A DNA stretch of 64,000 bases, from assembly GCA_963739095.1 (NCBI GenBank), contig CAVTZF010000026.1, positions 124,001 to 188,000 on the forward strand, given 5' to 3'. A program made the position numbers and the translations under genes. Positions 44,243 to 52,958 of the stretch are shown one piece after another; within the stretch, counting starts at the first letter, position 1; each line of letters starts with the position of its first letter. The notes below the pieces were generated by a model. The model was not told the origin of the DNA, did not search any database, and was given only the letters and a program-made list of their open reading frames with translations. This stretch comes from JACVRW01 sp963739095. GTDB taxonomy: Bacteria > Actinomycetota > Thermoleophilia > Solirubrobacterales > Thermoleophilaceae.

Positions 44243-46231
44243 TTGCCCGCTCGCACCGAGTTCCCTCGCGCCGTCAGGCGGATCGATCACACCTGGATCC
44301 CGATGTCCGACGGCACGCGGCTCGCCGCACGCATCTGGCTGCCCGAGGACGCCGAGCAGGACCCGGTCCCGGCGATCCTCGAGTACCTGCCCTACCGCAA
44401 GGGCGACGCCTTCGCGAAGCGCGACTCGTATCACCACCCCTACTTCGCGGGCTACGGCTACGCGGGCGTGCGCGTCGACCTGCGCGGAACCGGCGACTCG
44501 GACGGCATCCTGCTCGACGAGTACCTGACGCAGGAGCAGGACGACGCGCTCGAGGTGATCGCCTGGCTCGCGGAGCAGCCCTGGTGCAGCGGCACGGTCG
44601 GCATGTTCGGGATCTCCTGGGGCGGCTTCAACGGGCTGCAGGTGGCGGCGCGGCGGCCGCCCGCGCTCAAGGCCGTGATCTCGATGTGCGCGAGCGACGA
44701 CCGCTACTCCGACGACGTCCACTACGTCGGCGGCTGCGTGCTGGGCGTGGACATGCTCCCGTGGGCGGCGACCATGCTCACGCTGTGCGCCCAGCCGCCG
44801 GACCCCGCCGCCGTGGGGGACGGCTGGCGCGAGACCTGGCTCCGGCGCATGGAGGAGACGCCCTCCCTCATCGAGGCGTGGCTCGGCCACCAGCGCCGCG
44901 ACGACTACTGGCGCCACGGCTCCGTCTGCGAGGACTACTCGCAGATCGAGGCCGCCGTGTACGCGGTCGGCGGCTGGGCGGACGGCTACTCGAACGCGAT
45001 CCCGCGGCTCGTCGCCGGGCTGCCGGGTCCGCGCAAGGGGCTGATCGGCCCGTGGTCGCACGCCTTCCCGCAGGACGGCCAGCCCGGCCCCAGCATCGGC
45101 TTCCTGCAGGAGTGCCTGCGCTGGTGGGACCAGTGGCTCAAGGGGATCGACACCGGCATCACGGACGAGCCCGTGCTGCGCGCCTGGGTCCAGGACGCGC
45201 TCCCGCCGGCTGACCACTACGCCGAGCGCCCGGGGCGCTGGGTGACCGAGGCCCAGTGGCCGTCGCACTCGATCGAGGTGCGCGAGCTCGACCTGCCGGG
45301 GGCCTTCCCGCTCACCCACAGCAGCATCGAGTCGACGGGCGCCGACGCCGGGGCCTGGTGCGCCGATGGTGGACAGGGCGATTGGCCGCCGGACCAGCGT
45401 GCCGAGGACGCCCGCTCGGCCGAGTTCACGTTCCCTGCGCTCGACGAGCAGCCGTTCGACATCCTCGGCTTCCCCGAGCTCGACCTGACATTCGAGTCCG
45501 ACCGCCCCGCGGCGCTGGTGGCGGTGCGTCTCTGCAGCGTGGCGCCGGACGGCTCCTCGCTCCTGATCACGCGCGGGGTCCTCAACCTCACCCATCGCGA
45601 CGGGCACGACAAGGTGGAGCCGCTCGAACCGGGGCGGCTCTACGACGTGACCGTGCGCCTGGACGCGATCGGCCATGTCGTGCCCGCCGGCCACCGGCTG
45701 CGGGTCTCGGTGTCGAGCGCCTACTGGCCCTGGGCCTGGCCGTCACCCGAGCCGGTGACGCTGACGATCCAGGACGGGCGCCTGCGGCTGCCCGTGCGCC
45801 CGCGCCGCGACGAGCCCGAGCCGGCGCCGTTCGGCCCGCCCGAGTGGGCGGAGCCGCTCGCGGTCGAGATCATCCAGCCGGCGCCGACGAGCCGCGAGCT
45901 GAGCTACGACCCCGGCACCGGGGCGCACGAGACGGTGTTCGAGTGGGACGTGGGCGGCCGCCGCCGGCTCGCGGAGGCGCGGACCGAGATGGACGACACA
46001 AGCGTCACGAGCTACCGGATCGTGGACGGCGACCCGCTCTCGGCCACGGTCGAGTCGCGTTGCAGCTCGACGCTCGCGCGCGACTCCTGGCACGCGCGCG
46101 TCGACACCCACAGCAGGATGACCTCGACGGCCACCGAGTTCCACGTCGACCAGCGGCTGGAGGCCTACGAGGGCGACGAGCTGGTCTACTCGCGCACGTG
46201 GGAGCTGTCGTTCCCGCGCGACGGCGTCTGA
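44243..46231 (+). CDS. CocE/NonD-family hydrolase (X-Pro dipeptidyl-peptidase-like)
   Basis: 662 residues. The alpha/beta-hydrolase core shows ARIWLPEDAEQDPVPAILEY then LPYRKGDAF, GVRVDLRGTGDSDGILLDEY, and the nucleophile elbow MFGISWGGFNGLQVA (GxSxGG). The C-terminal X-Pro dipeptidyl peptidase jelly-roll domain has FDILGFPELDLTFESDRPAA and GRLYDVTVRLDAIGHVVPAG then HRLRVSVSSAYWP. Family members cleave esters, amides or X-Pro peptides. The TTG at 44243 starts a plausible N-terminus, but the ATG 21 codons on (MSDGTRLAARIW) is another option; no strong ribosome site is seen. Its 3' end overlaps the Rieske gene by 46 bases. Confidence 0.88.
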   Translation: MPARTEFPRAVRRIDHTWIPMSDGTRLAARIWLPEDAEQDPVPAILEYLPYRKGDAFAKRDSYHHPYFAGYGYAGVRVDLRGTGDSDGILLDEYLTQEQDDALEVIAWLAEQPWCSGTVGMFGISWGGFNGLQVAARRPPALKAVISMCASDDRYSDDVHYVGGCVLGVDMLPWAATMLTLCAQPPDPAAVGDGWRETWLRRMEETPSLIEAWLGHQRRDDYWRHGSVCEDYSQIEAAVYAVGGWADGYSNAIPRLVAGLPGPRKGLIGPWSHAFPQDGQPGPSIGFLQECLRWWDQWLKGIDTGITDEPVLRAWVQDALPPADHYAERPGRWVTEAQWPSHSIEVRELDLPGAFPLTHSSIESTGADAGAWCADGGQGDWPPDQRAEDARSAEFTFPALDEQPFDILGFPELDLTFESDRPAALVAVRLCSVAPDGSSLLITRGVLNLTHRDGHDKVEPLEPGRLYDVTVRLDAIGHVVPAGHRLRVSVSSAYWPWAWPSPEPVTLTIQDGRLRLPVRPRRDEPEPAPFGPPEWAEPLAVEIIQPAPTSRELSYDPGTGAHETVFEWDVGGRRRLAEARTEMDDTSVTSYRIVDGDPLSATVESRCSSTLARDSWHARVDTHSRMTSTATEFHVDQRLEAYEGDELVYSRTWELSFPRDGV

Positions 46232-47259
46232 TCGAGCCGCGCCGCGACCCAGCGCTGGAACTCGCCGATCAGCTCCTCGCTCGGGAGCATCAGCCGGCCC
46301 CTCTCGAAGGCGCCCGAGCGCATGCCGCGCTGGACCGACTCCACGAGGACGCGGTCCTCGTCGCCGACCTGGTAGTCGAGCTTCAGGTACTCGGCGATCC
46401 ACTCGGGGTCGGTGTCCGCCCCGAAGAAGTAGTCGAGGAAGCCGTCCGTGCTGTCCGGCCCGCTGGGCACGAGCGGGCCGACCGACAGGTTCGCGCGCCC
46501 GGGCATCACGTTCACCTTGATGTTCGGCCAGACCAGGTGGAACTGCCCGTCGACGTGCCCGTCGCCATTGGCAGACGGCCCGCGCGGCTGCGCGTAGTGG
46601 CTGCCGAAGGTCGGGTGGCGCTCGAGCAGGTAGCGGTCCGGGCGCACGTCGATCACCTCGCTGAAGCTCGGGTGGGCGACCGCGCAGTGGTAGCACTCCA
46701 GGTAGTTCTCGACGGCGATCTTCCAGTTGGCGTCGAGCGAGAACGACACGCGCTGGTGGAAGCTGAGCGCGTCGAGATCGAGGCCGCCGCGGCGGACTAT
46801 TTCGGGCAGCTCCCCGAGCGTGTCGGCGAGCGGGGGCGCGGAGGCGTCGGCGTTGACGAACACGAGCGGCCCCCAGCTATCGACCTGGGCCGGCTTGAGG
46901 CCGAGCTGCTCGCCGTCGAACTCCGGGTCGGCCTCCGAGCGCGGCGCCGCGCGCAGCTTGCCGTCGAGGCCATAGGTCCAGGCGTGGTAGTGGCACTGGA
47001 GCGTGCTGCAGGTCCCGCTGCCCTTCACGACCTCGGCGCCGCGGTGGCGGCAGACGTTCACGAACGCGCGCAGCGTGCCGGCGCGGTCGCGCACCACGAC
47101 CAGGGGGATCTCCCCGGCGCGCAGCGTGAGGTACGAGCCGGGCTCGGCGAGCTCACCGCTGTGGCCGGCGTACTGCCAGGCGGACGCGAACAGCCGCGCG
47201 CGCTCCTGCTCGAGCACGTCGGGGTCCGTGTACCAGCGGTAGGGCAGCGTCTCGGTCAT
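46186..47259 (-). CDS. Rieske non-heme iron oxygenase, alpha subunit
   Basis: 357 residues. The Rieske 2Fe-2S ligands are C70 and H72 (NVCRHRGAEVV) and C89 and H92 (QCHYHAWTYG). The catalytic domain has the Fe ligands H191 and H196 in ENYLECYHCAVAHPSFSEVI. The length and the YLECYHC pattern fit the quaternary-amine-type oxygenases (glycine betaine, stachydrine or carnitine oxygenases) as well as ring-hydroxylating enzymes; the sequence alone does not decide. It is the last gene of the opp operon, its start overlapping the oppF stop by four bases, so the imported compound is probably its substrate. No reductase gene is next to it. Confidence 0.88.
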   Translation of the reverse strand: MTETLPYRWYTDPDVLEQERARLFASAWQYAGHSGELAEPGSYLTLRAGEIPLVVVRDRAGTLRAFVNVCRHRGAEVVKGSGTCSTLQCHYHAWTYGLDGKLRAAPRSEADPEFDGEQLGLKPAQVDSWGPLVFVNADASAPPLADTLGELPEIVRRGGLDLDALSFHQRVSFSLDANWKIAVENYLECYHCAVAHPSFSEVIDVRPDRYLLERHPTFGSHYAQPRGPSANGDGHVDGQFHLVWPNIKVNVMPGRANLSVGPLVPSGPDSTDGFLDYFFGADTDPEWIAEYLKLDYQVGDEDRVLVESVQRGMRSGAFERGRLMLPSEELIGEFQRWVAARLDQTPSRGNDSSHVRE

Positions 47260-48233
47260 GTCGTCTCTCCGGCGGCGGCGGCCAGTGCGACAGCGTGGCA
47301 GGCGGGAAGCATCAGCGGGTCGTCGGTTCGGCAGCGCTCGAGCACGCCGAGCCGCTCGGCCTCTCCCGACTCCACGACCGGGCAGCGGGGATGGAAGCGG
47401 CAGCCGGCCGGGATGCGCGTCGGGTCGGGCGCCTCCCCGGTCAGGATCTGCTGCTCCATCTCCTCGACTTCGGGCACGACGGACAGGAGCGCGCGCGTGT
47501 AGGGGTGCTTCGGGGCCGTCAGCAGCTCCTCCGTCGGGCCTTCCTCGACGATGCGGCCGAGGTACATCACCGCCACCCGGTTCGCGACGTTCCAGGCGAG
47601 CCCGAGATCGTGCGTGACGACGAGGATGCCGACGCCCGTCTCGCGCACCAGCTTCAGCATCAGCGCGAGGATCTCGCCGCGCACCGAGGCGTCGAGCGCG
47701 GACACCGGCTCGTCGGCGACGAGCAGGCCCGGGTTCAACACCATCGCGCCGGCGATGATCACGCGCTGGCGCTGGCCGCCCGAGATCTCGTACGGGTAGC
47801 GCGTGAAGAAGCTCTCCGGGGGGCGCAGGCCGGCGCGCCCCAGCGCGTCGGCCACGAGCTGCTCCTCGTCTCCCTCGATCTTCTGGATGCGAACGCCCTC
47901 GGCGACCGCCTCGTAGATCGTCTGGCGTGCGTTCAGGGCGCCGGTCGGGTCCTGGAAGATCATCTGGGCGTGCCGGCGGTGCTCGCGCAGCGAGCCGCGG
48001 TCGCGCCCGAGCGTCTCGCCGCGGAAGCGGATCTCGCCCTGGTCCGGGATGCGCAGGCCCATGATCGTCCTGGCGAGCGTCGTCTTGCCGCAGCCCGACT
48101 CGCCCACGAGCGCGACGATCTCGCCGCTGTCCATCGAGAGGTCGACTCCGTCGACCGCCCGCGCGACGGTCTTCCCTGCCCGGTAGGCGACGTGCAGGCC
48201 GCGCACCTCGAGCAGTGGCGCGTCGTCGTTCAT
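47256..48233 (-). CDS. oppF: Oligopeptide/dipeptide-type ABC transporter ATPase OppF
   Basis: 325 residues from ATG 48233. Walker A is GESGCGKT (ALVGESGCGKTTLARTIMGL), signature EISGGQRQRVIIAGAMVLNP, Walker B LLVADEPVSALDASVRGEIL, H-loop LVVTHDLGLA. The C-terminal oligopeptide-transporter extension with clustered Cys (GCRFHPRCP, RCRTDDPLMLPACH) is present; in this class it may bind an FeS cluster. The gene overlaps oppD upstream (ATGA) and the Rieske gene downstream by four bases each. Dipeptide or oligopeptide import is the family role, though amines or sugars are moved by some. Confidence 0.92.
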   Translation of the reverse strand: MNDDAPLLEVRGLHVAYRAGKTVARAVDGVDLSMDSGEIVALVGESGCGKTTLARTIMGLRIPDQGEIRFRGETLGRDRGSLREHRRHAQMIFQDPTGALNARQTIYEAVAEGVRIQKIEGDEEQLVADALGRAGLRPPESFFTRYPYEISGGQRQRVIIAGAMVLNPGLLVADEPVSALDASVRGEILALMLKLVRETGVGILVVTHDLGLAWNVANRVAVMYLGRIVEEGPTEELLTAPKHPYTRALLSVVPEVEEMEQQILTGEAPDPTRIPAGCRFHPRCPVVESGEAERLGVLERCRTDDPLMLPACHAVALAAAAGETT

Positions 48234-49219
48234 GCGCTCGCCACCGGCGCCCCGGAGACGTGCACGCAGGCGGCCGCGCGGCCGTCGCCGGCCGGCCACA
48301 GCTCCACGTCCGTGGACGAGCAGATGTCGATCGCCGAGGCGCAGCGTGGGTGGAACGGGCAGCCGCTCGGCAGCAGGCGCGGGTCGGGCGGGTCGCCGGC
48401 CACGCCGGACGGGTTCATGCGGAACGCCGGGTCGCCGATGATCGGGAAGGCCGCGCCGAGCGCGCGCGTGTAGGGATGCGCCGCATCCGTGAAGACCTCC
48501 TCGGCCGGCCCCTGCTCGACGATCCGGCCCGCGTACATCACCGCGATCCGGTCGGAGAGGTCGGCCAGCGTCGACAGGTCGTGGGTGATGAAGATGATCC
48601 CCAGGCCGAACTCCTTCTGGAGGTCCTCGAGCAGCCGCAGCACCTGGGCCTGGACCATCACGTCGAGCGCGGTGGTGGGCTCGTCGGCGACGAGCAGGCG
48701 CGGCTCGCAGGCGAGCGCGAGCCCGATCAGCACGCGCTGGCGCTGGCCCCCCGAGAGCTCGTGGGGATAGGCCCGGGCACGCCGGGCCGGCAGCCCGACG
48801 AGCTCGAGCAGCTCGCCGACGCGCGTGGACACCTTGCCGCCGCCGCCCTTCGAGTGCAGCCGGATCGCCTCGCCGATCTGGTCGCCGACTCGCTGCACCG
48901 GGTTGAGCGTGTGGAGCGCGCCCTGGAAGACGATCGCGAGGTCGGTCCAGCGTACGGCGCGCAGGCGGCCCGGCCTCATCTTCAGCACGTCCTCGCCGTC
49001 GAGCAGCACCTCGCCGGTCACCTTCGTCCCCTTCGGCAGCAGGCGCAGCAGCGCGGCGGCGAGCGAGGACTTGCCGCAGCCCGACTCGCCCGCCAGCCCG
49101 AGCGTCTCGCCCGGGTGGAGGTCGAGGTCGACGCCGCGCACCGCCGGCACGGCCGCGCCGCGCGGCGCGTACGTCACGTGCAGGTCGCGGACCCGCAGGA
49201 AGTGCTCTTCGCTGCTCAA
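48230..49219 (-). CDS. oppD: Oligopeptide/dipeptide-type ABC transporter ATPase OppD
   Basis: 329 residues from a TTG at 49219 (LSSEEHFLRVRDLHVTYAPR) with AAGGAG six bases upstream. Motifs: GESGCGKSSLAAALLRLLPK, IVFQGALHTLNPVQRVGDQI (Q-loop), HELSGGQRQRVLIGLALACE, LLVADEPTTALDVMVQAQVL, FITHDLSTLADLSD. The C-terminal Cys-rich extension is GCPFHPRCASAIDIC. The TTG overlaps the stop of oppC (TTGA), which fixes it as the start. Upstream sequence in the same frame belongs to oppC in part after its frameshift. Confidence 0.93.
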   Translation of the reverse strand: MSSEEHFLRVRDLHVTYAPRGAAVPAVRGVDLDLHPGETLGLAGESGCGKSSLAAALLRLLPKGTKVTGEVLLDGEDVLKMRPGRLRAVRWTDLAIVFQGALHTLNPVQRVGDQIGEAIRLHSKGGGGKVSTRVGELLELVGLPARRARAYPHELSGGQRQRVLIGLALACEPRLLVADEPTTALDVMVQAQVLRLLEDLQKEFGLGIIFITHDLSTLADLSDRIAVMYAGRIVEQGPAEEVFTDAAHPYTRALGAAFPIIGDPAFRMNPSGVAGDPPDPRLLPSGCPFHPRCASAIDICSSTDVELWPAGDGRAAACVHVSGAPVASA

Positions 49220-50129
49220 CCGCGCTCCTTCAGCCGCGGGTCGAGGATCTCCTCGAGCGCCGTTCCGATCAGCGTGAACGAGAGCGCGACGAGCAGGATG
49301 CCGAGGCCAGGCGGCACGAAGTACCACCAGGCCTCCTGCGTGATCGCGCCGGCCTCGAAGGCGTTGTCGAGCATCTTCCCCCAGGACGCGTTCGCCGGGT
49401 CGCCGAGGCCCGAGGAAGGAGAGCGTGGCCTCGGAGAGGATCACGATCGGCACCGTCAGCGTCGTGTTGGCGAGGATCAGAGGCGAGACGTTCGGCAGGA
49501 TATGACTCGTCATCAGGTGCCAGTTCGACGCGCCGAGCGCGCGGCTGCGGTCGACGTAGTCGCGCTCCCTGAGGGTCAGCACCTGCGCGTGGATAAGCCT
49601 CGCCGTCGACGGCCACGAGGTGATGCCGATGACGAGGATGATGTTCTCGATCGACGGCCCGAGGATCGCGGCCAGCACGATCGCGAGCGGCAGGAACGGG
49701 ATCACGAGGAACCACTCGGTGACGCCGCATCAGGATCGAGCCGACGATGCCGCCGAGGAAGCCGGCGACGATGCCGACGACCGAACCGATCACCATCGCC
49801 AGCACGGTCGCGGCCAGTCCGACGAGCAGGCTGATGCGGGCGCCGTAGATGAACTGCGTCATGACGCTGCGGCCGAAGTTGTCGGTGCCGAGCGGCGAGA
49901 AGTCCGACGGGCTCGCCCAGACCGGGTTCTCGATCGTGTTGATCGCCCGCAGGCCCGACTCGTCGGCGAGCAGCGGCGCGGCCAGCGCCATCAGCACGAT
50001 GAGCGTGAGGATCACAAGGCCCACCATCCCGGGCCGGTGATGGCGGAAGTCGCGCCACGCGGCTGCCAGCGCGCGCCGCCGGCGCAGCCAGGTGATCTGC
50101 CGCGAGGAGGGGGCTGCCACGGCGTTCAT
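49216..50129 (-). CDS. oppC: Oligopeptide-type ABC transporter permease OppC, two frameshifts
   Basis: ATG 50129 begins MNAVAAPSSRQITWLRRRRA, then a membrane helix and FSPLGTDNFGRSVMTQFIYG then ARISLLVG, the OppC N-terminal pattern. A single extra base near 49728 shifts the frame to TEWFLVIPFLPLAIVLAAIL and the EAA-loop stretch SRALGASNWHLMTSHILPNV. A second near 49413 shifts it to LGDPANASWGKMLDNAFEAG, ending in LIGTALEEILDPRLKERG at 49216. With both removed it has 303 residues, normal for OppC. The start overlaps the oppB stop by four bases. Confidence 0.9.
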
Positions 50130-51094
50130 GGCTCCCGCACCCGTGGGTCGAGATAGCCATAGAGCAGGTCGGCGATCAGGTTGAACAGGATCACCGCCGC
50201 GCTGAACACGAGGAACAGCCCCTGCAGCATCGGCAGGTCGGGTCCCTTCAGCGCCTCATAGCTGGCGAGGCCGAGCCCGGGCCAGGAGAAGATCGCCTCG
50301 ACGGCGATCGCGCCCGAGAGCACGAAGCCGAAGTTGATCGCCATCAGCGCCACCACCGGCAGCAGGGCGTTCGGGACGGCGTGGCGGTTGCGGACGAGCT
50401 TGTCGCGCAGCCCCTTCGCGCGGGCGAGGATGAGGTAGTCCTCGCGCATCGTGTCGAGCAGCGACGATCTCATCACGATCGCGTACTCGCCCAGGTAGGC
50501 GAGCGTGAGCGTGAGGGCCGGCAGGAACATGTGCTGCGCCTGATCGGCCAGCTTCGAGATGCCGGTGGCCGTCGAGGCCGGGTCGGTGATGCCGCCGACC
50601 GGGAACCAGCCGAGGCCCACCGCGAACGCGACCAGCAGCAGCATCCCGAGCCAGAAGTCGGGCATCGAGTACGTGGTCATCGTGAAGCCGGTGACCGCGT
50701 AGTCGGTCTTCGTGCGTCTTCGCCAGGCGGCGGCGATGCCGAGCATCACGCCGAACACCGCCGACAGGATCGCGGAGACCCCGACCAGCGCGATCGTCGG
50801 GCCGGCCGCGTCCTTGATCTCGACCCAGACCGGCTGGTTGGTCTGGTAGGAGCGCCCGAGGTTGAACTGGGCCGTCTGCTGCAGGTAGTCGACGAACTGC
50901 CCGCCGGTCGACTTGTCGAGACCGAACTGGCGCGTCAGCTCCGCCCTCTGGGACGCGGTCAGGTTGCGGCCGCGGAAAAGGCTCGCGACCGGATCCGAGT
51001 CCACGATCCGGAACAGGAAGAAGTTGAAGCAGATTACGAAGAACAGGGTCGCGAGCGACCCGAGGACCTTCTTTGTGAGGTACCTCCCGCTCAC
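50126..51094 (-). CDS. oppB: Oligopeptide-type ABC transporter permease OppB
   Basis: 322 residues from a GTG at 51094. The OppB pattern includes the N-terminal helix (LGSLATLFFVICFNFFLFRI), GLDKSTGGQFVDYLQQTAQF then NLGRSYQTNQPV, and the EAA loop DYLILARAKGLRDKLVRNRH then AVPNALLPVV. Six hydrophobic segments are present and the frame is intact, unlike its neighbours. It overlaps the end of the binding-protein gene by four bases (GTGA) and the start of oppC likewise. Confidence 0.93.
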   Translation of the reverse strand: MSGRYLTKKVLGSLATLFFVICFNFFLFRIVDSDPVASLFRGRNLTASQRAELTRQFGLDKSTGGQFVDYLQQTAQFNLGRSYQTNQPVWVEIKDAAGPTIALVGVSAILSAVFGVMLGIAAAWRRRTKTDYAVTGFTMTTYSMPDFWLGMLLLVAFAVGLGWFPVGGITDPASTATGISKLADQAQHMFLPALTLTLAYLGEYAIVMRSSLLDTMREDYLILARAKGLRDKLVRNRHAVPNALLPVVALMAINFGFVLSGAIAVEAIFSWPGLGLASYEALKGPDLPMLQGLFLVFSAAVILFNLIADLLYGYLDPRVREP

Positions 51095-52902
51095 TCCCGC
51101 TCGTCGGCCGTCCGGCGACGACCGAACATGAACGCCGCCACGCCGACGGCGAGCACCGCGACCGCGGCAATCGCGATGATGCCGCCGCTACCGCCACCGC
51201 CGTCATCTCCACCACTGGCCGTCGCCGAGACGGGCTTCAGGCGCGCGTAGCTCGGCGAGGTGTTCGAGTAGATGACCGGGCCGTTGCCCTCCGGCTGGCG
51301 CACGAAGCCGGTCGAAGCGGTCCTTCACGTACGCCTGCAGGTCGGGATAGACGTAGAGCGTGTTGTAGACGCCCCACCCGGCTTGGCGCTCGAGCATCTC
51401 GTGCACGATGTCGATGCGCTTCTGGTCGTCGAGCTCGACCTTCTGCTGCTCGTAGAGCTTGTCGTACTCCGGGTCGCAGTAGTTGGCGTCGTTGTAGTAG
51501 TTGGTCGGATCCTCCGGATCGCTCGCGACCTGGTTGCACTGGAAGTACGAGAGCATCGTGTCGGGGTCGACGAACGGGCGTCCAGCCCCAGAAGAACATG
51601 TCGTAGTCGCCCTTGCCGATGATCGTCGTCAGCTGACTGTCGTCGACGACCTTCCTGGTGGTGGCGATGCCGATCTCGTCGAGCCAGCCGGTGAAGAACT
51701 CCGCAACGGGCTGCGCGCTCACGCTGTCGGAGCGGACCATGTAGCTTGAAGTTGAGCGGCTGGCCGCCTCCGGGCATCTCGCGCACGCCGTCGCCGTCCG
51801 TGTCCTCATAGCCCGCCTCGTCGAGGATCGCATTTGCGCTTGTCGAGGTCGAATTCGACAATCTGACCGTCGCCCAGATCAGGTGCCCACTTCGGGTTCG
51901 GTGAGGTGCTGAGCGTCTGGGTCGGCTTCGCAAAGCCACTCTCGACGCGATTGACGAGCGTGTTCCGGTCGATCGCGTGGCCGATCGCCTCCCGAACCTT
52001 CGGATCAAGCAGTGCCGGGTGCGGCTTCTTGAGGCCATCGCCGCCATTGATCGCGATTTCGGTCATCGCGCCCTGGTAGCCCTCGATGGTCTCGATGCTG
52101 TCGTCCTTCTGGAGCTGCCTTGAAGCTCGAGCTTGGGATGGTCTCAGCGGCATCGAGCTCGCCCGTCTTGAGCGCGGCGACCATGGCGTCCGGGTTGTTG
52201 TACTTGCGCAGCACGACCTTGTCGACGGCCGGCTTGCCGCCCCAGTAGTTGGGGTTCGCCCTGAAGCGAGCGAACTGGCCCTTCTGGAACTCCTCGAGCA
52301 CGAACGGCCCGGAGCCCACGCCGTCGTTGCCGTCGTACTTCTTCGCGGTCCGCGGGGCTCATCTTGCCCCAGATGTGCTTGGGCAGGATGTAGACGTCCA
52401 TGACCGGGAGCTTCGGGTCCGGCACGCTCGACTTGATCTCGACCGTGGTGTCGTCGAGCGCCTTGGCCGTCAGGTTCTGGGTCACCGCGAAGTGGTTGAA
52501 CCACTCCTCCTCGCGCGAGGTGTTGACGGTCCAGGCGATGTCCTCGGCGGTCAGCGGCTTGCCGTCCGACCACTTCATGTTCGGGCGCAGCTTGTAGGTC
52601 CAGGTGAGCTTGTCGTCCGAGCCCTCCCAGGACTTGGCGAGGCCCGGGATGACCGAGAAGTCCTTCGCCGCCTTGTCGGTGAGCATCGCGTACTGGATGT
52701 TCCAGGCCTCGTAGGCGGCGACCGTGACGCCGATCAGCGGGCTCATGCTGTCGATGCCCTGCGGGTCGCCGACGTCGAAGACGACCTGCTTGCCGTCGTC
52801 GCCGTTCTCCTCATCCTGCCCCTGGGCAGCGGCCGCGACCAGTCCGGCCAGTACCAGGGCAAGGACGAACGCCCCTGCCAACGCCTTGCGAAGCTTGCTC
52901 AC
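51091..52902 (-). CDS. oppA: Family 5 solute-binding protein OppA with C-terminal membrane anchor, about six frameshifts
   Basis: ATG 52902 opens a signal peptide (MSKLRKALAGAFVLALVLAG then LVAAAAQGQ) without a lipobox. SBP_bac_5 segments follow: DKLTWTYKLRPNMKWSDGKP then LTAEDIAWTVN, GSGPFVLEEFQKGQFARFRA, REAIGHAIDRNTLVNRVESG, ANAILDEAGYEDTDGDGVRE, and YDKLYEQQKVELDDQKRIDI. Each lies in a new frame; single extra bases near 52350, 52117, 51832, 51747, 51576 and 51310 restore one chain of about 601 residues. The end is a Gly-rich linker plus a transmembrane helix (GIIAIAAVAVLAVGVAAFMF then GRRR). The anchor probably replaces lipid attachment. First gene of the opp operon. Confidence 0.85.
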
Positions 52903-52958
52903 GCGAGTCCCCCTCAGTCCCTCCGGTGGCTGCCCAGAATGGCGACTATCTCAGGGGT

